In this document: positions 53,875 through 62,327 of the stretch, one piece after another
Layout: each line of letters starts with the position of its first letter
How positions within the stretch are numbered: the first letter of the stretch is position 1
Assembly (NCBI GenBank): GCA_036946625.1
Contig: JAQIIU010000002.1
Span: 992,001-1,056,000, forward strand
Source: Methylorubrum populi
GTDB lineage: Bacteria; Pseudomonadota; Alphaproteobacteria; Rhizobiales; Beijerinckiaceae
Length of the DNA stretch: 64,000 bases
Direction: 5' to 3'
Notes under the pieces: generated by a model
What the model was told of the DNA's origin: nothing
Databases searched by the model: none
Seen by the model: only the letters and a program-made list of their open reading frames with translations
Program-made: the position numbers and the translations under genes

Positions 53875-54885
53875 ATGCCCTCAGGCGATGACAACGCCGT
53901 GCCGCCCGTCGCGACCGGCCTCCCCTCCCCGCGACCCTTCGCGGTCTGTCGCGAGGACGATCCGGTGCCCCGGGCGCTCGCCGGCGCCGTGGTCGCGCTC
54001 GGCAACTTCGACGGCGTGCATCGCGGGCACCGGGCGCTGATCGAGACCGTCCGCTCCGAGGCCGGGACGCGCCCCGCCGCCGTGCTGACCTTCGAGCCGC
54101 ATCCGCGCGCCTTCTTCGCCCCCGACCAGCCGATGTTCCGCCTCACCGGCCCCCGCGCCAAGGAGATCGTGTTCGCCCGCCTCGGCCTCGACGGGTTGAT
54201 CGTGCGCCGCTTCGACGCGCGGCTCGCCGGCACCCGTGCCGGGGACTTCGTCGTGGGATGGCTGCGCGACGGGCTCGGCCTGTCCGGCGTGGTGATCGGC
54301 CACGACTTCCATTTCGGCCGCGGGCGCGAGGGCTCGCCGGGGATGCTGGCGGAACTCTGCAGCCGGGCCGGCCTGTCCTGCCGCGTCGTCGCCGCGGTCT
54401 CGGCGCTGCCCGGCGACGCACCGATCTCGTCGAGCGCGATCCGGACCGCCCTCGCCGCAGGTGACGTGGCGCGGGCCAACGACCTCCTCGGCTATCGCTG
54501 GTTCGTGCTGGCGCAGGTGCGCCACGGCGACAAGCGCGGGCGCACGCTGGGCTACCCCACCGCCAACCTCGCGCTCGATGCCTGCGGCCTCGCCCACGGC
54601 ATCTACGCCGTGCGGGTCCGGCTGGCCGATGGCAGCCTGCGCGACGGCGTGGCGAGCTACGGCCGCCGCCCGACCTTCGACGACGGGGCGCCGTTGCTCG
54701 AAGTCCACCTGTTCGACTTCGCGGGCGACCTCTACGGCCAGGAGGTCGCCGTCGAGATTCTTTCGTATCTGCGCGGCGAGGAGCGCTTCGCCAGCGCCGA
54801 GGCACTGGTCGCCCGGATGGACGTCGATTCGGCGCGGGCGCGGGCGGCGATCCGGACGGACCGCGTGCCGTCGATGCTGGGCTGA
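53875..54885 (+). CDS. ribF: Bifunctional riboflavin kinase/FAD synthetase
   Basis: The 336-residue enzyme phosphorylates riboflavin and adenylates FMN. The N-terminal nucleotidyltransferase domain has ALGNFDGVHRGH (residues 41-52), VLTFEPHPRAFF and ISSSAIR. The C-terminal kinase domain has RGRTLGYPTANLAL (residues 220-233), GIYAVRV, GVASYGRRPTFDDG. Both halves look complete. Confidence 0.95.
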   Translation: MPSGDDNAVPPVATGLPSPRPFAVCREDDPVPRALAGAVVALGNFDGVHRGHRALIETVRSEAGTRPAAVLTFEPHPRAFFAPDQPMFRLTGPRAKEIVFARLGLDGLIVRRFDARLAGTRAGDFVVGWLRDGLGLSGVVIGHDFHFGRGREGSPGMLAELCSRAGLSCRVVAAVSALPGDAPISSSAIRTALAAGDVARANDLLGYRWFVLAQVRHGDKRGRTLGYPTANLALDACGLAHGIYAVRVRLADGSLRDGVASYGRRPTFDDGAPLLEVHLFDFAGDLYGQEVAVEILSYLRGEERFASAEALVARMDVDSARARAAIRTDRVPSMLG

Positions 54886-54906
54886 GCGGGCTCTCTCGGC
54901 GTTCGG

Positions 54907-54958
54907 GCCGGCTCTTGCGCGCGCGGATGCCGCGCGCGAATGCCGCGCAAGAGCCGGC
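54907..54958. repeat. Long inverted repeat after ribF
   Basis: A perfect 15-bp repeat (GCCGGCTCTTGCGCG at 54907-54921, complement at 54944-54958) encloses a second possible hairpin GCGCGCG/CGCGCGC. It lies 21 bp after the ribF stop. No T run follows, so it is a stabilising or factor-dependent 3' end rather than a canonical terminator. Confidence 0.75.
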
Positions 54959-55134
54959 AGCGCCGCGGTCTCGCACCGCGTCGCCTGACGGAATACCGCC
55001 GGCGAACGGAGTTTCGACGACGCGACAACCTCATCCGGCTCCCGTCGCGCCCTCGTTTGGGGTCTTGACGCCGTGCCACGGATCGGCGCCTGCATCTCGT
55101 AGATTTCCGAACCGCTTGGGTTTATGAGACCTGT

Positions 55135-55377
55135 ATGCCGACTGTGCTCAGGATCGGAGCCTTCCGCGTGGTGATCTACCCGAACGACCATCGGCCCGCG
55201 CACGTCCATGCGATCGGCCCCAACGGAGAGGCCGTCTTTCTGTTGAACTGCCCCAACGGACCGACCGCGATACGTGAGGCCCGCGGGTTGGGCCTCCGGG
55301 AGGCGCAGACCATCGTGCGTGAGCTTGATGCGTGGGCGCAGGCCCTGTGCGCCTCGTGGGAGACGATCCATGGATGA
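55135..55377 (+). CDS. DUF4160 protein
   Basis: The 80-residue protein matches DUF4160: PTVLRIGAFRVVIYPNDHRPAHVHA, then an acidic helical end. The HRPAHVHA segment is the signature. Its last eight bases overlap the DUF2442 gene. DUF4160/DUF2442 pairs recur widely as small two-gene units and have been proposed as toxin-antitoxin-like; no activity is established. Confidence 0.88.
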   Translation: MPTVLRIGAFRVVIYPNDHRPAHVHAIGPNGEAVFLLNCPNGPTAIREARGLGLREAQTIVRELDAWAQALCASWETIHG

Positions 55378-55771
55378 AGCTGAATTCCACCTCGCAGAGG
55401 CCCGCGGACGCGAGACCGCGAGCGGTCCCATCGCCGTATCGGCCCACTATCTCCCAACCCGCCGGATGCTCGTGGTCACTCTCTCCACCGGTGTGGAGTT
55501 GCGGGTGCCGGTGGAGTTGGTTGAGGGGCTGGCGAAGGCACCGTCAGCAGCATTGAGCGTGATCGAGATCACGCCGGCCGGCACCGGCCTTCATTTCCCC
55601 CGGCTCGACGCCGACGTGTTCGTACCCGCGCTCGTGACCGGCATCACCGGTTCGCGCGCCTGGATGGCCCAGCAGCTTGGGCGCATTGGCGGGAAGGCGC
55701 GCACGGGATCGAAGATCGACGCCGCGCGTGCGAACGGTCGCCTTGGAGGGCGACCGCGCAAGGCCGGCTGA
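55370..55771 (+). CDS. DUF2442 protein
   Basis: The 133-residue protein has the DUF2442 core (AVSAHYLPTRRMLVVTLSTG, VELRVPVELVEGL, IEITPAGTGLHFPRLDADVF) and a basic C-terminal tail ending LGGRPRKAG, which may bind DNA. It is translationally coupled to the DUF4160 gene by an eight-base overlap. The pair is followed by a gene fragment and a palindromic repeat, a setting typical of exchangeable small modules. Confidence 0.88.
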   Translation: MDEAEFHLAEARGRETASGPIAVSAHYLPTRRMLVVTLSTGVELRVPVELVEGLAKAPSAALSVIEITPAGTGLHFPRLDADVFVPALVTGITGSRAWMAQQLGRIGGKARTGSKIDAARANGRLGGRPRKAG

Positions 55772-55788
55772 CCAACTTCCATAGCGGG

Positions 55789-55929
55789 TCAGAACGCTCC
55801 CGCCCGCTCCAGAAGGCGCGGATCGACATCGGTCAGATCGTCGGCTTCCTCTTGCTCCCGGTAGGCCCTCACGTCGATGCCACGATGGAGGTTGGTCCCT
55901 TTGACCTTGATGCGCGGAAACTTACCGCC
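55789..55929 (-). pseudogene. C-terminal gene fragment
   Basis: The minus strand reads open from a CGTCATTGCGAG-family repeat into a coding-like tail: FPRIKVKGTNLHRGIDVRAY, then REQEEADDLTDVDPRLLERAG and a stop at 55789-55791. No start codon or ribosome site precedes it; the repeat cuts the 5' end. I do not recognise the family. It may be a truncated gene. Confidence 0.35.
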
Positions 55930-56012
55930 GGATCGCTTCGGCTCCGTCTCGCAATGACAGAGTAGAGAGTTCCAGATCGTCCTTGCGAGCCGTCAGGCGA
56001 AGCAGTCCGGCA
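55928..56012. repeat. Palindromic repeat (CGTCATTGCGAG family), divergent copy
   Basis: CCGGATCGCTTCGG...CTCGCAATGAC (55928-55958) and CGTCCTTGCGAG...GCGAAGCAGTCCGG (55978-56012) are the two arms in swapped order relative to other copies. The 329-bp gap 55772-56100 holds this, the gene fragment, and about 90 bp with nothing else visible. Confidence 0.65.
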
Positions 56013-56100
56013 CCGCGACGGCACCGGAAGGAGCATCCGAGCGGGCCCGACGCCATCCCGCCTCACGACGACGGTGTTGAGGATCCGGAAGGCCCGCCGC

Positions 56101-57105
56101 TCAGAGCATGCTCGGCAGGATGCGATCCGGCGGGCGGTGGCCGTCCATGAAGGTCTTGATGTTGATGATGACCTTCTCGCCCATGTCGGTGCGGCTCTCC
56201 TGCGTCGCCGAGCCCATATGCGGCAGCAGCACCACCTTGCCCGTGCGGGCGAGCCGCACGAGGCGCGGGCTCACCGCAGGCTCCTGCTCGAACACGTCGA
56301 GGCCCGCGGCCGAGATCTCGCCGCCCTCGATCAGGCGCGCCAGGGCGTTCTCGTCGATCACCTCGCCGCGGGCGGTGTTGACGACGATCGCCTCGGGCTT
56401 GAGCAGCTTGAGGCGGCGGGCCGAGAGCAGGTGGTAGGTCGCGGGCGTGTGCGGGCAGTTGACCGAGACGATGTCCACCCGCGCCAGCATCTGATCGAGG
56501 GATTCCCAGTAGGTCGCATCGAGTGATTCCTCGATATGCGTCGGCACCCGGCGGCGGTTGTGATAGTGGATCGACAGGCCGAACGCCTTGGCCCGGCGGG
56601 CGAGCGCCTGGCCGATGCGGCCCATGCCGACGATGCCGAGGCGTTTCCCGGTGATGCGCCGGCCGAGCATCCAGGTCGGCGACCAGCCCGTGCTCCAGTC
56701 GTCGTCGGGGATGATGCGCGCGCCTTCCGCGATCCGGCGGGCCACCGCCAGGATCAGCGCCATGGTCATGTCGGCGGTGTCCTCGGTCAGCACGCCCGGC
56801 GTGTTGGTGACCGTGATGCCCCGCTCCAGCGCCGCGGCGACGTCGATATGGTCGACGCCGTTTCCGAAATTGGCGATCAGCCGCAGGTTCGGTCCGGCCT
56901 GGGCGAGGAGGCCGGAGCCGATCTCGTCGGTCACGGTCGGCACCAGCACGTCGGCCTCCCGGACCGCGGCGGCCAGAGCCTCCTGCGACAGCGGCGCGTC
57001 GTCGTGGTTGAGGCGGGTATCGAACAGTTCGCGCATGCGCGTCTCGACCGCGTCCGGCAGGCGCCGCGTCACGACCACCAGCGGCTTGCGCTTCAACGAC
57101 GACAT
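56101..57105 (-). CDS. D-2-hydroxyacid dehydrogenase (glyoxylate/hydroxypyruvate reductase-like)
   Basis: The 334-residue NAD(P)-dependent dehydrogenase has GKRLGIVGMGRIGQALARRAKAFG (Rossmann), the catalytic Arg in VNTARGEVIDENALARLI, Glu in EQEPAVSP-flanking sequence and His in LLPHMGSATQESR. NFGNGVDHIDVAAALERGI and TEDTADMTMALIL are GyaR/GhrB-like. In a serine-cycle organism hydroxypyruvate or glyoxylate reduction is plausible, but the main Methylobacterium enzyme HprA is a separate gene. ATG 57105 follows GGGAGGG. Confidence 0.9.
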   Translation of the reverse strand: MSSLKRKPLVVVTRRLPDAVETRMRELFDTRLNHDDAPLSQEALAAAVREADVLVPTVTDEIGSGLLAQAGPNLRLIANFGNGVDHIDVAAALERGITVTNTPGVLTEDTADMTMALILAVARRIAEGARIIPDDDWSTGWSPTWMLGRRITGKRLGIVGMGRIGQALARRAKAFGLSIHYHNRRRVPTHIEESLDATYWESLDQMLARVDIVSVNCPHTPATYHLLSARRLKLLKPEAIVVNTARGEVIDENALARLIEGGEISAAGLDVFEQEPAVSPRLVRLARTGKVVLLPHMGSATQESRTDMGEKVIINIKTFMDGHRPPDRILPSML

Positions 57106-57431
57106 GTTCCCTCCCAGCGACGCCGTCCCGCGTTCCCGGCCTGCGCCGCCCGCCTCGCCGCGGTGCCGCGACGAGGCCGGCTTACGCTCCCTTAACCATG
57201 GCGCGGCCAGATGGAGCGCAGGCGGACCGGGCTTGCCGGAGCGCCGCAGGACGTTCGGCCTCTCTAGCAGAGAGGTCGGCGAACACAATGCGGCCCTGAC
57301 CCGGATGGATCAGTGCCGGAGGGCCGACCGTTCGAGCGCCGGCCCGCGGACGGTTCCGGCACGCGCCGAAACGTCTCTCGCGGGAACGACCTGAGAACGA
57401 TTCTGGAGCCACGGATCGGAGACGAGGCACG
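57106..57431. other. Intergenic region between hydroxyacid dehydrogenase and SH3 gene
   Basis: This 326-bp divergent gap should hold both promoters. I see no repeat, hairpin or credible small ORF in it, and no confident promoter boxes. Confidence 0.5.
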
Positions 57432-58025
57432 ATGCGCCCGCCTGAGCTTCCCCCGACGAACCCCGCCCGCCTCGCCCTGCTCGCGGCCCTGCTCGCCCTG
57501 TCGGTGCCGCTCACCGCCGAGGCCGCGCCGCCGCCGGCGCCGGAGGTCGGCAAGGGACCGGTGACCAAGCTGCCCCTGCCGCGCTACGCCAGCCTGAAGA
57601 CCAACCGCGTCAACCTGCGTGAGGGGCCCTCGAAGGACCACCGCACCCTCTGGGTGTTCCAGCGCGAAGGCCTGCCGGTCGAGATCGTCGCCGAGTTCGA
57701 AACGTGGCGTCGCATCCGCGATTCGGAGGGGACCGAGGGCTGGGTGCTGCACTCGCTGCTGTCGGGCCGCCGCACCGCGGTGGTGATCCCGCCCTCCGGC
57801 GAGCGGGCCGACGCGGCCAAGGCCACCGTGCCTCTGGTCGCTCGCGCCGACGACCAGTCGGCCGAGCAGGCGCGGCTGCAGCCCGGGGTGATCGGCAGCG
57901 TGAAGGGGTGCACCGGCACGTGGTGCCGTCTCGTGGTGCCGCTGCCGGACAAGCGCGGCGACGTCGACGGCTACATCCGCCAGAACCGCCTCTGGGGCGT
58001 CTACCCCGACGAGCGGGTGGAGTGA
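57432..58025 (+). CDS. Exported bacterial SH3-domain protein
   Basis: The 197-residue protein has a signal peptide (LALLAALLALSVPLTAEAA), then two SH3-like repeats: SLKTNRVNLREGPSKDHRTL with WRRIRDSEGTEGWVLHSLLS, and a second copy with VKGCTGTWCRLVV and GYIRQNRLWGVYPDE. Such domains bind peptidoglycan peptides or assist envelope enzymes. It ends at a shared bidirectional terminator facing irr. Confidence 0.88.
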   Translation: MRPPELPPTNPARLALLAALLALSVPLTAEAAPPPAPEVGKGPVTKLPLPRYASLKTNRVNLREGPSKDHRTLWVFQREGLPVEIVAEFETWRRIRDSEGTEGWVLHSLLSGRRTAVVIPPSGERADAAKATVPLVARADDQSAEQARLQPGVIGSVKGCTGTWCRLVVPLPDKRGDVDGYIRQNRLWGVYPDERVE

Positions 58026-58027
58026 CG

Positions 58028-58056
58028 AAAAAGGGCCCGGAGATCCGGGCCCTTTT
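58028..58056. terminator. Bidirectional intrinsic terminator
   Basis: AAAAGGGCCCGG, loop AGATC-type, and CCGGGCCCTTTT form a perfect stem with A and T runs on both sides. It lies between the converging SH3 gene and irr and can end both transcripts. Confidence 0.92.
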
Positions 58057-58081
58057 CGGTTCTGGACGGCGCGACGCCGAA

Positions 58082-58585
58082 TCAGGCGCGGCCGGACATC
58101 GTGCGGCGGCGCAGACGGACGATCACCTCGACGCCGGCGATCTCCATGCCCTCGGGCGCATCGGGGAGCGAATCGACCGAGATGCCGCATTCCGGCATGT
58201 CGATCACCTCGCCCTCCTCCTCCAGGAAGAAGTGGTGGTGCTCGCTCGGGTTGGTATCGAAATAGGCCTTCGACCCGTCGAGCGCGAGCTGGCGCAGCAG
58301 CCCCGCCTCGGTGAACTGGTGCAGCGTGTTGTACACGGTCGCCAGGGAGACCGGCACCTTGGCGCGCATCGCCTCGTCGTAGAGCATTTCCGCCGTCAGG
58401 TGGCGGTCGCCACGGCCGAACAGGAGCCAGCCGAGGGAGAGGCGCTGCCGCGTCGGACGCAGACCGGCACGGCGCAGGCGGTCGCGCAGGTCGGAGAGCG
58501 GGCAGCCCCGACGAGCCGCGGCACCATCGACCGGGGAGAGGGACCGCGCGTTCAGCACGGCCTGGAGAGGCGTCAGATCGGACAT
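58082..58585 (-). CDS. irr: Iron response regulator Irr (Fur family)
   Basis: The 167-residue Fur-family protein has an N-terminal heme-regulatory Cys-Pro (RRGCPLSDL, Cys28-Pro29), the winged helix RPTRQRLSLGWLLFG ... VSLATVYNTLHQFTEAG, and the His-rich EHHHFFLEEEG heme/metal site (His116-118). These are the marks of rhizobial Irr, which represses or activates iron and heme genes and is degraded when heme is plentiful. The neighbourhood irr next to fabA-fabB-fabI is typical of Rhizobiales. Confidence 0.95.
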   Translation of the reverse strand: MSDLTPLQAVLNARSLSPVDGAAARRGCPLSDLRDRLRRAGLRPTRQRLSLGWLLFGRGDRHLTAEMLYDEAMRAKVPVSLATVYNTLHQFTEAGLLRQLALDGSKAYFDTNPSEHHHFFLEEEGEVIDMPECGISVDSLPDAPEGMEIAGVEVIVRLRRRTMSGRA

Positions 58586-58606
58586 CGCTGGGAACGCTTC
58601 CCACTT

Positions 58607-58622
58607 TTTAGAACGAATATAG
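58607..58622. promoter_or_regulatory. Possible iron control element half-site upstream of irr
   Basis: TTTAGAACGAATATAG matches the left half of the Irr box (TTTAGAA) with a poor right half. It lies 22-37 bp upstream of the irr start and overlaps the AT-rich promoter (TATATT, minus strand). Autoregulation or Fur/RirA input is possible. Confidence 0.35.
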
Positions 58623-58736
58623 CAAGCAAATTATACGGATGACCGGTGCCTGCGGCAACCCGTCCGGGCGCGAAGTCTGGTTTGATGCGTGGACGATGCA
58701 TGGCCTCTTCGGCGCCGTCCGCTGGCCGGCGAGCGA

Positions 58737-58769
58737 CGACGATGCGTGATCCTCATCGCCGACTGGTAT
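58737..58769. repeat. Fragment of the ATACC-bounded repeat (inverted)
   Basis: Read on the minus strand, ATACCAGTCGGCGATGAG, GATCACGCATCGTCG reproduces only the first hairpin of the element at 13880 and 63709, with one outer ATACCA. The remaining parts are missing. The 398-bp irr-fabA gap otherwise shows only the irr promoter and no other gene. Confidence 0.8.
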
Positions 58770-58983
58770 TGTACGAACCCGGAATGGCGGGCGACGGCAG
58801 CAGGAACGTGGGGGGCAACAGGAGCGCGGGTCGAAAACCGTGAACCCGATTTCGGGATTTCGGAGCCCTCGGCCCGCTTTGTGGGCGCGGGAAGCCTGTG
58901 CTAACGAAGCGCCCATCCCGTCACGCCCCGTCCGCTCCGGCAAGCGTCGGACCCGTCCGTCACCGAGAACCCGTACGTCATCC

Positions 58984-59523
58984 ATGGCCTCTCTCGACCT
59001 GCAATCCGACGGTGCTTCTCCGCAGCGCGCCTCGAGCTTCTCCTACGAGGATCTCCTGGCCTGCGGGCGCGGTGAGCTGTTCGGAGCGGGCAACGCCCAG
59101 CTTCCGCTGCCGCCGATGCTGATGTTCGACCGGATCACCTCGATCGGCGCCGAGGGCGGCGCGCACGGAAAGGGCCACGTGCTCGCCGAGTTCGACATCC
59201 GGCCCGACCTCTGGTTCTTCCCCTGCCACTTCAAGGGCGATCCGGTGATGCCGGGCTGCCTCGGCCTCGACGCCCTGTGGCAGCTCGTCGGCTTCCATCT
59301 CGGCTGGCTCGGCGCGCCGGGCCGTGGCCGGGCGCTCGGCGTCGGCGAGGTCAAGTTCACCGATCAGGTGCTGCCGACCGTCCGCCAAGTCGTCTACGGC
59401 ATCGACATCAAGCGCGTGCGCCAGGGCAAGCTCGTGCTCGGTATCGCCGACGGCTGGCTCGAAGCCGACGGCCGGCGCATCTACGAGGCGAGCGACCTGC
59501 GCGTGGCCCTGTTCCGGGCCTGA
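58984..59523 (+). CDS. fabA: 3-hydroxydecanoyl-ACP dehydratase/isomerase
   Basis: The 179-residue hot-dog-fold enzyme has catalytic His82 and Asp96 in [20 protein letters not shown], and [20 protein letters not shown]. It dehydrates 3-hydroxydecanoyl-ACP and isomerises the product to cis-3-decenoyl-ACP, the branch point for unsaturated fatty acids. It works with FabB, encoded next. Confidence 0.95.
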   Translation: MASLDLQSDGASPQRASSFSYEDLLACGRGELFGAGNAQLPLPPMLMFDRITSIGAEGGAHGKGHVLAEFDIRPDLWFFPCHFKGDPVMPGCLGLDALWQLVGFHLGWLGAPGRGRALGVGEVKFTDQVLPTVRQVVYGIDIKRVRQGKLVLGIADGWLEADGRRIYEASDLRVALFRA

Positions 59524-59681
59524 GATCGTCCGAAGTCCCTTTCGGCGGCCGCTCCCGTGCCGACACGGCTTTCGCATCGGCGCGGAACCGGCCGCGCGCG
59601 GTTGAGATTGGCCGCGCATCATCCTAACTGACCCCCGAGGAAACGCCGCGACTTGCAGCGGCGCAAGCAGCACGAGCCATC

Positions 59682-60908
59682 ATGCGGCGAGTCGTCATCA
59701 CCGGGATGGGCATCGTCTCGTCCATCGGCAGCAACACCCAGGAGGTTCTGGCCTCCCTGCGCGAGGCCCGCTCGGGCATCGCGCATTCCGAGGCGCAGGC
59801 CGCGCACGGCTTCCGCAGCCAGGTGGCGGGGGCCCCGTCGATCGACCCGGAGGGCGTCGTCGACCGCCGCGCCATGCGCTTCCACGGCGGCGGCACCGCC
59901 TGGAACCACATCGCCATGGATCAGGCGATCCGCGATGCCGGCCTGGAAGAGTGCGAGATCTCCAACGACCGCACCGGCATCATCATGGGCTCGGGCGGAC
60001 CGTCCACCCGCACCATCGTCGAATCGGCCGCCATCGCCCGCGACAAGGGACCGAAGCGCGTCGGCCCGTTCGCGGTGCCGAAGGCGATGTCCTCGACCGC
60101 CTCGGCCACGCTCGCGACCTGGTTCAGGATCCGCGGCGTGAACTATTCGATCTCCTCGGCCTGCGCGACCTCGAACCACTGCATCGGCAACGCCGCCGAG
60201 ATCATCCGCGGCGGCCGCCAGGACATCATCTTCGCGGGCGGCTGCGAGGAACTCGACTGGACGCTCTCCGTCCTGTTCGACGCCATGGGCGCCATGTCCT
60301 CGCGCTACAACGAGACCCCGGCCCGCGCCTCTCGCGCCTACGACGTGAACCGCGACGGCTTCGTCATCGCGGGCGGCGCCGGCGTGCTGGTGCTGGAGGA
60401 ACGCGAGCACGCCAAGGCCCGCGGCGCGCGGATCTACGGCGAGGTCGCCGGTTACGGCGCCACCTCCGACGGTCACGACATGGTCGCCCCCTCCGGCGAG
60501 GGCGCCGTGCGCTGCATGCGCCAGGCGATGGAAGACCTGAAGGGTGCGCGGATCGACTACATCAACCCGCACGCCACCTCGACGCCGGTCGGCGACGACA
60601 AGGAGATCGAGGCGATCCGCGCGGTGTTCGGCGCGGGCGAGGCCTGCCCGCCGATCTCGGCGACCAAGTCGCTGACCGGCCACTCCCTCGGCGCGACCGG
60701 CGTGCAGGAGGCGATCTACGCGCTCCTGATGATGAACGACGGCTTCATCTGCGAGAGCGCGCATATCGACGCGCTCGATCCGGCCTTCGCCGACATGCCG
60801 ATCCTGCGCCAGCGCCGGGACGGGGTGCGGCTCGGCCACGTCATGTCGAACTCGTTCGGCTTCGGCGGCACCAACGCGACCCTCGTGCTCAAGCACCCGG
60901 ATGCGTAG
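59682..60908 (+). CDS. fabB: 3-oxoacyl-ACP synthase I
   Basis: The 408-residue condensing enzyme has Cys161 in [14 protein letters not shown] and His residues in [19 protein letters not shown] and [31 protein letters not shown] and [12 protein letters not shown] are conserved ends. With FabA it elongates unsaturated acyl-ACP. It follows fabA after 158 bp. Confidence 0.95.
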   Translation: MRRVVITGMGIVSSIGSNTQEVLASLREARSGIAHSEAQAAHGFRSQVAGAPSIDPEGVVDRRAMRFHGGGTAWNHIAMDQAIRDAGLEECEISNDRTGIIMGSGGPSTRTIVESAAIARDKGPKRVGPFAVPKAMSSTASATLATWFRIRGVNYSISSACATSNHCIGNAAEIIRGGRQDIIFAGGCEELDWTLSVLFDAMGAMSSRYNETPARASRAYDVNRDGFVIAGGAGVLVLEEREHAKARGARIYGEVAGYGATSDGHDMVAPSGEGAVRCMRQAMEDLKGARIDYINPHATSTPVGDDKEIEAIRAVFGAGEACPPISATKSLTGHSLGATGVQEAIYALLMMNDGFICESAHIDALDPAFADMPILRQRRDGVRLGHVMSNSFGFGGTNATLVLKHPDA

Positions 60909-61056
60909 AGGCGGCGAGGGTGCGCATCGCAGTGCAGCCTCGACATCTTCGCATCTGCGAGAACAACGGCGAAGCATAAGCGTCAGCCTAGTCTGGTGAA
61001 TCTGCGGAACCTGACGTTTGCGTTCGCGTTCCTGCTTCGATAGGCAGGTTCGCATC

Positions 61057-61176
61057 ATGATCTTGATTTTCGCTCTGCTCAGCCTTGTCGGCGTGGCCGT
61101 CGCCGCCAGCGTCGCGGTGCGTGCGAAGCAGACGCTGATCGACGATGCGCAATCCGGGACCCGCGGCTACTTCTGA
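61057..61176 (+). CDS. Short single-helix membrane protein (39 residues)
   Basis: A 39-codon ORF starts at ATG 61057 with AGGCAGG upstream and encodes MILIFALLSLVGVAVAASVA followed by VRAKQTLIDDAQSGTRGYF. It has one N-terminal transmembrane segment and a polar tail. A terminator hairpin follows 43 bp later, which supports a real transcript. Its place between fabB and fabI suggests, but does not show, a link to membrane lipid synthesis. Confidence 0.55.
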   Translation: MILIFALLSLVGVAVAASVAVRAKQTLIDDAQSGTRGYF

Positions 61177-61219
61177 TCCGTCCCGATCGCGCACCCGGTC
61201 ATCTGCCCGATCGCTCCGA

Positions 61220-61250
61220 GCCCCGCCGCGTCGCGCCGGGGCATTTTCAT
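61220..61250 (+). terminator. Intrinsic terminator after the 39-codon ORF
   Basis: GCCCCG (61220-61225) pairs with CGGGGC (61237-61242) around a GC-rich loop, followed by ATTTTC. It would end the fabA-fabB-small ORF transcript ahead of fabI. Confidence 0.6.
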
Positions 61251-61380
61251 GCCCGGCGCCTGGCACCCCGTGCGCAACGAGACCTCACGCGTGGACAGGC
61301 CGTCGCCCGGCGGGCTAAGCCTCCCGAAGGGGCGCCGCGCTGTCGGAGCGGCGCCGGGCCGAACGCGTACGGATTTGAGA

Positions 61381-62211
61381 ATGACGGGTTTGATGGCGGG
61401 CAAGCGCGGCCTCATCATGGGGGTCGCCAACGATCACTCGATCGCATGGGGCATCGCCAAGACCCTGCACCGGCACGGGGCCGAACTCGCCTTCACCTAC
61501 CAGGGCGAGGCGCTCGGCCGCCGGGTCGCGCCGCTGGCCGCCTCCGTCGGCTCCGAGACCGTGCTGCCCTGCGACGTGGAGGATCTCGCCACGGTCGACG
61601 CCGCTTTCGCCGCTCTCGACGCGCGCTTTCCCGACGGGATCGACTTCATCGTCCACGCCATCGGCTTCTCCGACAAGGCGCAGCTCAAGGGCCGCTACGT
61701 CGACGTCACCACCCGCGCGAACTTTTCGCGCACCATGACGATCTCCTGCTTCTCCTTCACCGAGATCGCCCAGCGCGCCGCCGCCCGGATGCCGCGGGGC
61801 GGCTCGCTCCTGACGCTGACCTATGCCGGCTCCACCCGCGTGATGCCGAACTACAACGTGATGGGCGTGGCCAAGGCGGCGCTCGAGGCTTCGGTCCGTT
61901 ATCTCGCCAGCGACCTCGGCCCCGACGGAATCCGCGTCAACGCGCTCTCGGCCGGCCCGATGCGCACGCTCGCCGGCTCCGGCATCGCCGATGCCCGCCT
62001 GATGTACAATCACCAGAAGGCGCACGCGCCGCTGCGGCGCACCGTGACCCTGGACGATGTCGGCAATTCCGCGCTCTACCTCCTCTCCGACCTGTCCGGC
62101 GGCGTGACCGGCGAGATCCACTTCGTGGATTCGGGCTACAACATCATCTCGATGCCCCGCCCGGCCGTGCTTCAGGCGCAGGACGAGGCCGGGGTCGTCG
62201 GCGACGACTGA
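61381..62211 (+). CDS. fabI: Enoyl-ACP reductase (NADH)
   Basis: The 276-residue SDR-type reductase has GVANDHSIAWGIAKTLHRHG for NADH, Tyr148, Tyr158 and Lys165 (YNVMGVAKAALEA) as active-site residues, and VNALSAGPMRTLAGSGI for the substrate loop. This is the triclosan-sensitive FabI type. ATG 61381 follows GGATTTGAG. It completes the irr-fabA-fabB-fabI neighbourhood. Confidence 0.95.
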   Translation: MTGLMAGKRGLIMGVANDHSIAWGIAKTLHRHGAELAFTYQGEALGRRVAPLAASVGSETVLPCDVEDLATVDAAFAALDARFPDGIDFIVHAIGFSDKAQLKGRYVDVTTRANFSRTMTISCFSFTEIAQRAAARMPRGGSLLTLTYAGSTRVMPNYNVMGVAKAALEASVRYLASDLGPDGIRVNALSAGPMRTLAGSGIADARLMYNHQKAHAPLRRTVTLDDVGNSALYLLSDLSGGVTGEIHFVDSGYNIISMPRPAVLQAQDEAGVVGDD

Positions 62212-62240
62212 ACCCGAGCTCGATCGGCGGGGGCGTCTCG

Positions 62241-62269
62241 CAGGGCCATCGCTTCGAGCGATTGCCCTG
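62241..62269. repeat. Hairpin after fabI, same family as 53551
   Basis: CAGGGCCATCGCT (62241-62253) pairs with AGCGATTGCCCTG (62257-62269) with one mismatch. It lies 29 bp after the fabI stop and matches the first palindrome of the cheY-ribF array. No T run follows. Confidence 0.75.
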
Positions 62270-62327
62270 AGGCGTGTCGTCGCGTCGCTTGTGCGCGATC
62301 ACGGAGCGCCGCAGGGTGCGGCCCGCG

